Assembly: GCA_029240475.1 (NCBI GenBank)
Contig: JAREAF010000281.1
Coordinates: 1 to 5,080, forward strand
Direction of reading: 5' to 3'
DNA length: 5,080 nucleotides
Origin: Rhodospirillales bacterium
Lineage (GTDB): Bacteria; Pseudomonadota; Alphaproteobacteria; JAREAF01
In this document: positions 1-5,080 of the stretch, one piece after another
How the letters are laid out: each line of letters opens with the position of its first letter
Position numbering within the stretch: position 1 is the first letter of the stretch
Notes under the pieces: generated by a model
Databases searched by the model: none
What the model was told of the DNA's origin: nothing
Seen by the model: the letters and a program-made list of their open reading frames with translations, nothing else
Program-made: the position numbers and the translations under genes

Positions 1-148
1 GCGGAGACGCGGTCGTGTTGCTCGTGACCTTCCTTCTGGTGAGCGAAAGCGAAAGGCTGGCACGCGTGGAATGCAGGTGGACGCGAACGCTGTTGCAACG
101 CCGTCCCGGGCCGATCATCGTGGGGTGGCAAGACGTGCGCCCGTCGGC

Positions 149-323
149 CTATTCTTCGCCGCCGCAGAGAGGACACGCAAGCCTCTGGCGCGGCGTTGAG
201 CTCGCGCGAGGTCCCGTGCCAGCCGCACGCGCACGACCACGCGGTGAAGTTGCCATCGCTTCTCCGGTAGTGGAGCCAAATCCTCTCTGAGCGCGTGCTC
301 ACTCCCCCATTTTCGCTGGTCAT
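149..323 (-). pseudogene. Possible small zinc-ribbon protein with a one-base frameshift
   Basis: On the minus strand an ATG at 323 opens a frame reading M-T-S-E-N-G-G-V, then R-I-W-L-H-Y-R-R-S-D-G, then W-S-C-A-C-G-W-H-G-T-S-R-E-L. Just past this, another frame reads R-Q-R-L-A-C-P-L-C-G-G-E-E and ends in TAG at 149-151. Removing one base (or adding two) between about 220 and 175 joins them into a 57-residue protein with two cysteine knuckles (C-x-C-G and C-P-x-C-G-G), the layout of a small zinc ribbon ending right after its second knuckle. Without the shift, the first frame runs open off the left edge with arginine-rich, unremarkable sequence. GAGG lies only 2 bases before the ATG, a poor spacing. 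It could be a decayed gene, a sequencing error, or chance in GC-rich DNA. No family is recognised. Confidence 0.35.
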
Positions 324-431
324 CGCCTCGTCACCGCGGGCCACATCGGGCAGCACGGAGAATGACCCTGCCACCGGGCACAGGCAGGGGCCTACGAGGT
401 TCTCCTCGGCTGGACAGCTGGCGATCTAGCC

Positions 432-456
432 AGGAGCCCAAGCCAATTCGGCTCCT
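432..456. repeat. Inverted repeat, 7-bp arms
   Basis: AGGAGCC (432-438) and GGCTCCT (450-456) flank an 11-base loop. A further outer CCAG/CTGG pairing is possible across a bulge. No T-run follows on either strand, and the element lies about 235 bases past the last operon stop. Its role is unknown. Confidence 0.35.
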
Positions 457-661
457 TCTCTGGCCCGGTTTCAACGCCGCCAAGAAGATTACGATCCTGA
501 CCGACACGGACGGCCAGGACCCGGGCGCACCGCTTCGGAGTAGCTTGCCGTTCCGGCGGGCTTATCGGGTCGCATCTGCGCGAAGATTGGCTCTGGTTGT
601 GCACGCTGGAGCATAGTCCACGACAACATGACACTCGCGCCGCACGCCCTCGCACCGGCTG

Positions 662-673
662 CCGCCATGGCGG
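662..673. repeat. Perfect 12-bp palindrome just past the operon end
   Basis: CCGCCATGGCGG reads the same on both strands and starts 18 bases beyond the last stop codon of the operon. Folded, it gives only a 4-bp stem with a 4-base loop and no T-run, so it is a poor terminator candidate. It could be a protein binding site or chance. Confidence 0.3.
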
Positions 674-690
674 GATATAACCCCCGGCTC

Positions 691-1035
691 TCACCCTTGG
701 GCGCCTTCGTTGTAGAGCTGGACCTCGACGAGAAGAGACAGAAGAAGAAAGCTGAAGGATTTTCCGTGAGCGTCGAGGTTGAGAGAGGAATTGACCCCGC
801 CCTCGAGCGCCCCGTGCAGGACGAAGTTGAATCCCTTGAGCTCGTCGAGCTCGTAGCGCCGCACCTCGCCAGTGATGAGGTCCGGAAACGCGTTCTTGAT
901 GCGCTCGGCGGTGAGGCTCTCCTTGAGGTCCTCGAAATGGCGTGGGTCGTAGGGCCAGACCGAGATGCTGGAAACGTTGCCCTTGTCGCCGGCCCGTGCC
1001 GAGGCGACGTGGCGCAATGGAACCGTGTGCTTCAC
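691..1035 (-). CDS. AtuA-like C-terminal (ferredoxin-fold) domain as a separate protein
   Basis: This 114-residue soluble protein corresponds to the domain that forms the C-terminus of longer AtuA proteins. Seen are A-S-A-R-A-G-D-K-G-N (11-20), the usual R-[SA]-G-D-K-G-[DN] opening of that domain, and later F-N-F-V-L-H-G-A-L-E-G-G (69-80) followed by S-L-N-L-D-A-H-G-K (84-92). The start is a GTG at 1035 whose last two bases form part of the TGA stop of the upstream gene (GTGA). The same frame stays open much further upstream, but only as a shadow of the AtuA gene, so the GTG at the domain border is preferred. The overlap implies translational coupling and probably complex formation with the AtuA protein. 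It is the last gene of the run. No function is known for the separate domain. Confidence 0.85.
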   Translation of the reverse strand: MKHTVPLRHVASARAGDKGNVSSISVWPYDPRHFEDLKESLTAERIKNAFPDLITGEVRRYELDELKGFNFVLHGALEGGVNSSLNLDAHGKSFSFLLLSLLVEVQLYNEGAQG

Positions 1036-2363
1036 GCGACCACCATGCTGACCCGGGTGCGGACGAGGTCCCGGTCGACGAATGTCGGCTGCGTCAACAC
1101 CGTCGGGGTTAGCAGGTTCCGGTAGCCTCCGCCGCCGGCCGGCCCTGCCATGTGGAGGCCGTCGACCTCGGAGAACAGCAGCTCGGCCCAGCCGCGGTCG
1201 AAGGTACGCATGGCGAAGCGCAGGCGCACGTCCTCCGAATCCGTGGTGCGGGTCACCCCGGTCGCATGGATGGAGTTCACGCCGATGATATCGAAGCGCA
1301 TCGGCTCGATGCAGCCGAACTTCCCGGTCATGCGCCGCCTGACGATCTCGCGGGCGAGCTCGGCCCGCTCCTGCGCGCCGGGGCCGGCATAGCTGAACTC
1401 CGCCTCCGCCCGGAAGCCGCCGCCGAAAGCGACGAGCGCCTTCAAGGTGCCCGGCCGGCTGCGCCCGCCCGCATTTGAGACCCGGACGCGGTCGCCGCCG
1501 AGATCCTCGACCCGCACCCGGCTGAAATCGGCGGCGACGTCCGGCGTCAGATAAGCGCGCGGGTCGTGGACCTCGTAAAGGAGCTGCTCCTTGACCGTGA
1601 GCGCACTGACGAGACCCCCGGTTTCGGCGAGCTTGGTGATCACGGCGGAGCCGTCCTCGTCGACCTCCGCGATGGGGTAGCCAAGATCGTCCAGGCCGGG
1701 CACCTCCTTGAAGCCCGGATCGGCGAAATAGCCCCCGGTGACCTGCGTCGTGCATTCGAGAAGATGCCCGACCGCCGTGCCGCAGGCGATGCGGTCCCAG
1801 TCCGTGACGCTCCAGCCGTAGTGATGGGCGATCGGGGCGAGGAAGAGCGACGGATCGGCCACCCTGCCAGTGAGAACGATGTCGGCACCCTTCTCCAGCG
1901 CTTCCGCGATCGCCTCGGCGCCGAGATAGGCGTTCGCTCCGACGACGGTTCGGCCGAAGGTGGCGACCGTGGTGCCGAGTTCCGGGAGAACCGTGCCATC
2001 ATCGACGAGCGCCGTCACGTCGTCGCCTTCGACCACGGCGATGCGCAACCCCTCAAAGCCGAGCTCCCGTGCCACGCGCGCCGCCGCCTCCCCCGCCGCC
2101 GGCGGGTTGGCGCTCCCCATGTTGCTGACAATCCGCGTGTCGCGCGCCCGGCAGGCCGGCAGGACCGAGCGCAGGCGCGTCTCCAGCATCGGGTTGTAGC
2201 CCTTGGCCGAGTCGCGCATTCTCTCCACATGGCCGTGGGCGAGGGTGCGCTCGGCGAGGCACTCGAAAACGAGGAAATCGAGGTCGCCCCGCTCGGCGAG
2301 GTCTTGCGCCGGCCCGACGCGGTCATAGGCCTGCCCGGCGCCTGCTCCGATCCGCAGTGTCAT
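1032..2363 (-). CDS. AtuA family protein (DUF1446, acyclic terpene utilization family)
   Basis: This 443-residue cytoplasmic protein (no signal peptide or membrane helix) belongs to the AtuA/DUF1446 family. That family was named from the citronellol/geraniol degradation cluster of Pseudomonas, where AtuA is needed but its reaction is not established. Family signs in order are R-I-G-A-G-A-G (4-10), D-F-L-V-F-E-C-L-A-E-R-T (29-40), I-V-S-N-M-G-S-A-N-P (78-87), D-I-V-L-T-G-R-V-A-D-P-S-L (161-173), L-L-E-C-T-T-Q-V-T-G-G-Y-F-A-D-P-G (201-217), and a C-terminal half with R-P-G-T-L-K-A and F-G-C-I-E-P-M-R-F-D. Many family members are about 550-600 residues because they carry a further C-terminal domain. 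Here that domain is the next gene, joined by a 4-base overlap. The Met at 2363 is the start because an in-frame TGA lies four codons upstream; AGG abuts the ATG, so initiation may be weak. Its place after TRAP genes suggests it acts on the imported acid or its CoA ester (inference). Confidence 0.9.
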   Translation of the reverse strand: MTLRIGAGAGQAYDRVGPAQDLAERGDLDFLVFECLAERTLAHGHVERMRDSAKGYNPMLETRLRSVLPACRARDTRIVSNMGSANPPAAGEAAARVARELGFEGLRIAVVEGDDVTALVDDGTVLPELGTTVATFGRTVVGANAYLGAEAIAEALEKGADIVLTGRVADPSLFLAPIAHHYGWSVTDWDRIACGTAVGHLLECTTQVTGGYFADPGFKEVPGLDDLGYPIAEVDEDGSAVITKLAETGGLVSALTVKEQLLYEVHDPRAYLTPDVAADFSRVRVEDLGGDRVRVSNAGGRSRPGTLKALVAFGGGFRAEAEFSYAGPGAQERAELAREIVRRRMTGKFGCIEPMRFDIIGVNSIHATGVTRTTDSEDVRLRFAMRTFDRGWAELLFSEVDGLHMAGPAGGGGYRNLLTPTVLTQPTFVDRDLVRTRVSMVVA

Positions 2364-2399
2364 CCTGATCGCTCATCCCACGACGCGAAGCTGGGGAGT

Positions 2400-2416
2400 C
2401 CGGGGCGACGCCCCGG
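2400..2416 (-). promoter_or_regulatory. GC-rich hairpin between dctP and the AtuA gene
   Basis: A perfect 7-bp inverted repeat (CCGGGGC and GCCCCGG) with a 3-base loop begins 16 bases past the dctP stop. No T-run follows on the minus strand, so it does not look like a classical intrinsic terminator. It could protect the 3' end of upstream dctQMP mRNA, act as a partial attenuator, or be a copy of a short dispersed palindromic repeat. Stem and spacing are read directly from the sequence; the role is inferred. Confidence 0.55.
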
Positions 2417-2432
2417 CCGCGTGCTTGGCGCC

Positions 2433-3419
2433 TTATGGAGCCGCGACCGCCTCCTCGATCACCCCCTTGCCGATGCGATTCTCGAACTGCGCCCAGACGG
2501 GCTTCATGCGCTCGGCGAAGGCGGCCTTCTCCTGGACCGAGACTGGCACGATGTTCATGCCCTTGGCCTTAAGCTCGTTCGTCCACTGCACGACGAGGTC
2601 GTCGTTGATCTTGCGCTCGAGGTCCGCACCTTCCTTGGCGGCGGCCAGGATGATCGCCTGGTCCTGAGCCGAGAGTTTTTTGAACAGGTCGAGGTTCATG
2701 ATGAAGACATGCGGCGTGTAGATGTGCTCCGTCAGCGAGAGGTGCTTCACGACCTCGAAGAGTTTATAGGGCGTGATGTTGCCGATCGGCAGGTCGAGCC
2801 CGTCGACGACCCCCTGCTGAAGCGAGCCGTAGACCTCGGGAAAGGCGATCGGCACCGGGCTGGCGCCCATGGCGCGGATGGCAGCGATGTGGGAGGGGCT
2901 CTCGATCACCCTGATCTTGAGCCCGCTCATGTCCGCCGGCTTGTTGATCGCGGTCTTATTGGTGAGCATGTTGCGAAAGCCGGATTCGGCCGTGGCGAGC
3001 CCCTTGATGCCGGCGGCCTCCATCGCCGCCATCAGCTTGTCGCCGACGGCGCCGGTGGCGACGCGGCGGGCGTGGGCCGTGTCGCGGAACAGGAAGGGCA
3101 TGTCGTAGAAGGCGAGCTGCGGCACGAAGGTGGTCATCGCCGAGGTCGAGGTCATGGCGAAGTCGATGGTGCCGAGCTTGACGCCCTCGGTCATCTCGCG
3201 CTCGCCGCCGAGGCTCGCCGAGCCGAAGTACTCGATCTTGTGGCGTCCTCCCATGCGCTGGTTGATGATCTCGATCATGCGCAAGGCCGAAGTCTCGGCG
3301 CGGTCGCCCGGCGAGGCGGCATTGGCGAATCGCCACGTGTCCGCGGCCGCCGGGCCGGCGACGGCCAGCGCAGCAAGGGCTCCGAACAGAACCGCGCCGA
3401 TGGTCTTCGAGAGGGTCAT
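2433..3419 (-). CDS. dctP: TRAP transporter periplasmic solute-binding protein, DctP family
   Basis: This 328-residue secreted binding protein delivers its ligand to DctQM. Residues 1-26 form a Sec signal peptide: Lys5, a hydrophobic core, then an A-A-A cleavage site before Asp27. The mature part matches the DctP fold. It has F-G-S-A-S-L-G-G-E-R-E-M (65-76) near the N-lobe, an F-R-N-M-L-T-N-K segment (148-155), M-S-G-L-K-I-R-V (164-171) and G-A-S-P-V-P-I-A-F-P-E-V-Y (185-197). In characterised TRAP binding proteins the Arg of the K-[IL]-R-V motif, here Arg170, salt-bridges the ligand carboxylate, so an organic acid is expected. The usual V-D-G-Q-E-N-P segment reads V-D-G-L-D-L-P (205-211), so the ligand may differ from that of sialic-acid or C4-dicarboxylate relatives. 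The start is fixed by a near-perfect ribosome binding site 5 bases upstream. The gene lies after the permeases, and a hairpin follows its TAA stop. Confidence 0.95.
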   Translation of the reverse strand: MTLSKTIGAVLFGALAALAVAGPAAADTWRFANAASPGDRAETSALRMIEIINQRMGGRHKIEYFGSASLGGEREMTEGVKLGTIDFAMTSTSAMTTFVPQLAFYDMPFLFRDTAHARRVATGAVGDKLMAAMEAAGIKGLATAESGFRNMLTNKTAINKPADMSGLKIRVIESPSHIAAIRAMGASPVPIAFPEVYGSLQQGVVDGLDLPIGNITPYKLFEVVKHLSLTEHIYTPHVFIMNLDLFKKLSAQDQAIILAAAKEGADLERKINDDLVVQWTNELKAKGMNIVPVSVQEKAAFAERMKPVWAQFENRIGKGVIEEAVAAP

Positions 3420-3423
3420 CTGG

Positions 3424-3432
3424 TCCTCCTTT
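3424..3432 (-). promoter_or_regulatory. Strong Shine-Dalgarno site of dctP
   Basis: On the minus strand AAAGGAGGA sits 4-5 bases before the dctP ATG, inside the 15-base gap after the dctM stop. It is the strongest ribosome binding site in the window. It settles the dctP start and fits the need for more binding protein than permease from one transcript (inference). Confidence 0.85.
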
Positions 3433-3434
3433 GT

Positions 3435-4715
3435 TCATCGGTAGCCGAAGAAGTGGGGCAATCCCACGACGAGCACAGGGACGTAGGTGCAGATCATCAG
3501 CACGACGACCTGCCAGGCGAGGAAGGGGAGCACAGCCTTCGAGAGCCGCAGCAACGGTATTCGCGCGATCGCGCAGATCACGAACAGCACCAGCCCGAAG
3601 GGCGGCGTCAAGAGTCCGAGCACGCCGTTCATGACGAAGATGAAGCCGAAATGCAGCGGGTCGATGCCATAGGTCTTGGCGATCGGGGCGAGGATCGGCG
3701 CCAGCATGATCATGGCGACGATGTTGTCGATGAGACAGCCGACGATCAGCAGCAGGATGTTGACGATGAGGAGGAACACTAGCGGGTTGTCGGAGATGGC
3801 GCGGACCGCGGCGCCCAGCATGGTGGGAACCTGAGCCGCCGTGATCAGCCACGCGACGACGTTGGAGGTCGCGACGAGGATGAACACCACCGCGGTCGCG
3901 AGTCCGGCCCGAAGAAGCGCGGGCGGGAGGTGAGACCAGCGCAGTTCCCGGGTGACGAAGAAGCCGACCACCACCCCGTAGAGCACGGCGATCGCGCCGG
4001 CCTCGGTCGGCGTCACGATGCCGAACAGGATGCCGCCGATGATGATGAGCGGCATGAGCAAGGCGGGAAGTGCCTGCCGGGCTCGCAGGCACGCCTCCCG
4101 CCGCGAGATCGTCTCGGTGCGCCGGGGATAGTTCCGCCTCACCGCCATGACATAGGCGATGACCATCATCCCGAAGCCGATCATCAGCCCCGGCACGATG
4201 CCGGCAATGAACAGGCCCGCCACCGAGACGTTGGCGATCAGGGCATAGATCACCATCGGGATGCTCGGCGGGATGATCGGTCCCATCACCGCCGCGCTCG
4301 CGCACACGCCGGCCGCGAAGTCGTTGCCGTATTGCTTTCGCATGGTCGGGATCAACGCCGAGCCCAGCGCCGAGGCGTCGGCGATAGCCGAGCCGGACAC
4401 GCCGGAGAACACCATGGCCGAGACGATGTTGACCTGGGCGAGCCCCCCTCGCACCCCGCCGACCAGGACATCGGCGAAACGCAGGAGGCGACCCAGGATG
4501 CCCGAGGTCCCCATCAGCTCCCCGGCAAGCATGAAGAGCGGCACCGCCATCAGCACGAAGCTGTCGACCCCGGTGAACATGCGCTGCGGGATAAGGATCA
4601 GCGAGACCTTGCCCCAGACGAGCATGGCGGCGAGCGCGGCGAGGCCGAGGCAGAAGGCGATCGGCACCCCGATCAGGAGCGTCACGGTGAATGTCAGCCC
4701 CATGACCCCGAGCAT
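3435..4715 (-). CDS. dctM: TRAP transporter large permease, DctM type
   Basis: This 426-residue inner-membrane protein has the normal length for DctM, the subunit that forms the ion-coupled transport channel. It is hydrophobic throughout, with about a dozen membrane segments. Family motifs seen are GVSGSAIADASALG (105-118), GPIIPPSIPMVIY (145-157), GIVTPTEAGAIAVLYG (232-247), the D-N-I-V-A-M-I-M-L-A-P-I-L-A-P-I block with the G-I-D-P-x-H-F-G that follows (330-357), and TPPFGLVLFV (370-379). The Met at 4715 is chosen because a GGAG lies 7 bases upstream across the dctQ stop; a second in-frame ATG at 4703 is an alternative that would lose 4 residues. It is followed by dctP after 15 bases. A strong RNA hairpin is encoded in the cytoplasmic loop at residues 205-218. 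The protein looks intact. Confidence 0.95.
   Translation of the reverse strand: MLGVMGLTFTVTLLIGVPIAFCLGLAALAAMLVWGKVSLILIPQRMFTGVDSFVLMAVPLFMLAGELMGTSGILGRLLRFADVLVGGVRGGLAQVNIVSAMVFSGVSGSAIADASALGSALIPTMRKQYGNDFAAGVCASAAVMGPIIPPSIPMVIYALIANVSVAGLFIAGIVPGLMIGFGMMVIAYVMAVRRNYPRRTETISRREACLRARQALPALLMPLIIIGGILFGIVTPTEAGAIAVLYGVVVGFFVTRELRWSHLPPALLRAGLATAVVFILVATSNVVAWLITAAQVPTMLGAAVRAISDNPLVFLLIVNILLLIVGCLIDNIVAMIMLAPILAPIAKTYGIDPLHFGFIFVMNGVLGLLTPPFGLVLFVICAIARIPLLRLSKAVLPFLAWQVVVLMICTYVPVLVVGLPHFFGYR
4062..4102 (-). repeat. Long imperfect hairpin inside dctM
   Basis: Two stacked inverted repeats share one centre: GGCGGGA (4062-4068) with TCCCGCC (4096-4102), and GTGCCTGC (4070-4077) with GCAGGCAC (4085-4092). 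They are separated by a small 1x3 internal loop and closed by a 7-base loop. The total is 15 GC-rich base pairs in 41 bases, within codons 205-218 of dctM. The protein there (R-E-A-C-L-R-A-R-Q-A-L-P-A) looks normal for a DctM cytoplasmic loop, so the structure is overlaid on coding sequence rather than an obvious insertion. A role in translation pausing or RNA processing is conceivable but unproven. Confidence 0.5.
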
Positions 4716-4718
4716 GGC

Positions 4719-5080
4719 TCAGCTCCGAACCGCCATCGCGGCTTCGTTCTCGATGTCCTGGGGAGGCGGATCGGGATCGCGGATCATGAGCGCGCCCATC
4801 TCGATGATGGTGAGGAGCGAGCCGACGGGGATCGCCAGATAGGGCCAGGCAGTGCTGACGCCGAGCACCGGCGTGATCTGGCCGCTGATGCGCGGGATGA
4901 GCAGGAAGGCCGCCGCGACCACGGTAGCCAGGAAGGCAACGCAGAGCAGGCGCACGAAGAGGATCACGGCGCGTCGGGAGGACCCTGCCAAGCGGTTGAG
5001 AAGGACATCGACGGCGACATGGCCGCCCTCGCGCAGGGCGGGTGCAACGCCAAGGAAGCCCATCCAGATCATGAGGTAGA
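4719..5080 (-). CDS. dctQ: TRAP transporter small permease, DctQ type (5' end missing)
   Basis: This is the small membrane subunit of a tripartite ATP-independent periplasmic (TRAP) transporter, which pairs with DctM in the inner membrane. Only the C-terminal 119 residues are in the window. The frame is still open at the right edge (Tyr-Leu precede the first internal Met), so the Met at 5072 is not the start. Visible family signs are the W-x-G-F-L-G segment followed by a basic, Gly-His-containing stretch (REGGHVAVDVL), which is the typical DctQ cytoplasmic-edge motif. A long hydrophobic helix follows at about 4875-4960, and then the final W-P-Y-x-A-I-P-V-G helix leading to a charged, proline-rich tail. 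The usual length is about 160-190 residues, so roughly a quarter to a third is missing. The TGA stop lies 3 bases before the DctM start, so the two are probably translationally coupled. The family is clear; the substrate cannot be told from this subunit. Confidence 0.9.
   Translation of the reverse strand, partial: YLMIWMGFLGVAPALREGGHVAVDVLLNRLAGSSRRAVILFVRLLCVAFLATVVAAAFLLIPRISGQITPVLGVSTAWPYLAIPVGSLLTIIEMGALMIRDPDPPPQDIENEAAMAVRS

Larger units (their letters stand above)
324..690. other. Stretch without a supported gene, downstream of the operon
   Basis: No open frame here on either strand shows recognisable domains, a good ribosome binding site or family motifs. No tRNA or other RNA gene is apparent, and no canonical GC-hairpin-plus-T-run terminator for the minus-strand operon was found. 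It holds the 12-bp palindrome near 667, the inverted repeat near 444 and a very weak transposase-like string at 476-532. The left-most 148 bases likewise contain nothing that can be assigned. Confidence 0.6.

Noticed and set aside
15..290. A 91-codon plus-strand open frame
   Set aside because: It has no recognisable domain and no clear ribosome binding site, and its composition is typical of chance frames. The opposite strand offers a somewhat better small-protein candidate.
640..690. Intrinsic terminator for the minus-strand operon
   Set aside because: The only inverted repeat here is the short CCGCCATGGCGG palindrome with a 4-bp stem and no T-run on the minus strand. Termination may be Rho-dependent or lie elsewhere.
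392..694. A 100-codon minus-strand open frame overlapping the last operon stop
   Set aside because: Low-complexity Arg/Pro/Ser-rich translation, no motifs and no support for a start.
628..1125. A 165-codon plus-strand open frame
   Set aside because: It is antisense to the AtuA-like small protein and the end of the AtuA gene, both supported by motifs and by the GTGA junction.
1566..3782. A 738-codon open frame on the plus strand
   Set aside because: It lies antisense across the AtuA and dctP genes and part of dctM, all with clear family motifs. Its translation is rich in Asp, Arg, Gly, His and Glu without domains, as expected from the complement of GC3-biased coding sequence.
2956..4305. A 449-codon minus-strand open frame in an alternate register
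   Set aside because: It overlaps dctM and dctP in another frame, and its His/Arg/Asp-rich translation has no family signs. It is a shadow.

Overview
This is a GC-rich window with long antisense open frames, as expected from strong GC3 bias. Its content suggests a proteobacterium, most likely an alphaproteobacterium of the Rhizobiales type. That placement is inferred from composition and gene families; no rRNA or other marker is present.

Layout: from the right edge down to position 691, everything lies on the minus strand as one compact operon-like run. In transcription order it reads: TRAP transporter small permease (DctQ type, 5' end cut off by the window edge), TRAP large permease (DctM type), TRAP periplasmic solute-binding protein (DctP type), an AtuA/DUF1446-family protein, and a 114-residue protein matching the AtuA-like C-terminal (ferredoxin-fold) domain. 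The gaps are 3 bases (Q-M), 15 bases (M-P, holding a strong ribosome binding site), 69 bases (P-AtuA, holding a GC-rich hairpin), and a 4-base GTGA start/stop overlap between AtuA and the small protein. The operon promoter is not visible and should lie beyond the right edge.

Working model: DctP captures an organic acid in the periplasm, DctQM imports it with a sodium or proton gradient, and the split AtuA pair takes part in its catabolism. AtuA is named after the acyclic-terpene (citronellol/geraniol) pathway of Pseudomonas, but its biochemical role is not established, so the substrate remains unknown.

The left 690 bases hold no convincing intact gene. On the minus strand at 149-323 there is a possible small four-cysteine zinc-ribbon gene that appears to carry a one-base frameshift. 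The rest of this stretch is unassigned, with two short inverted repeats, no canonical terminator, and a faint resemblance to an IS5-family transposase fragment. The most notable structure inside the operon is a 41-nt, 15-bp hairpin within dctM.
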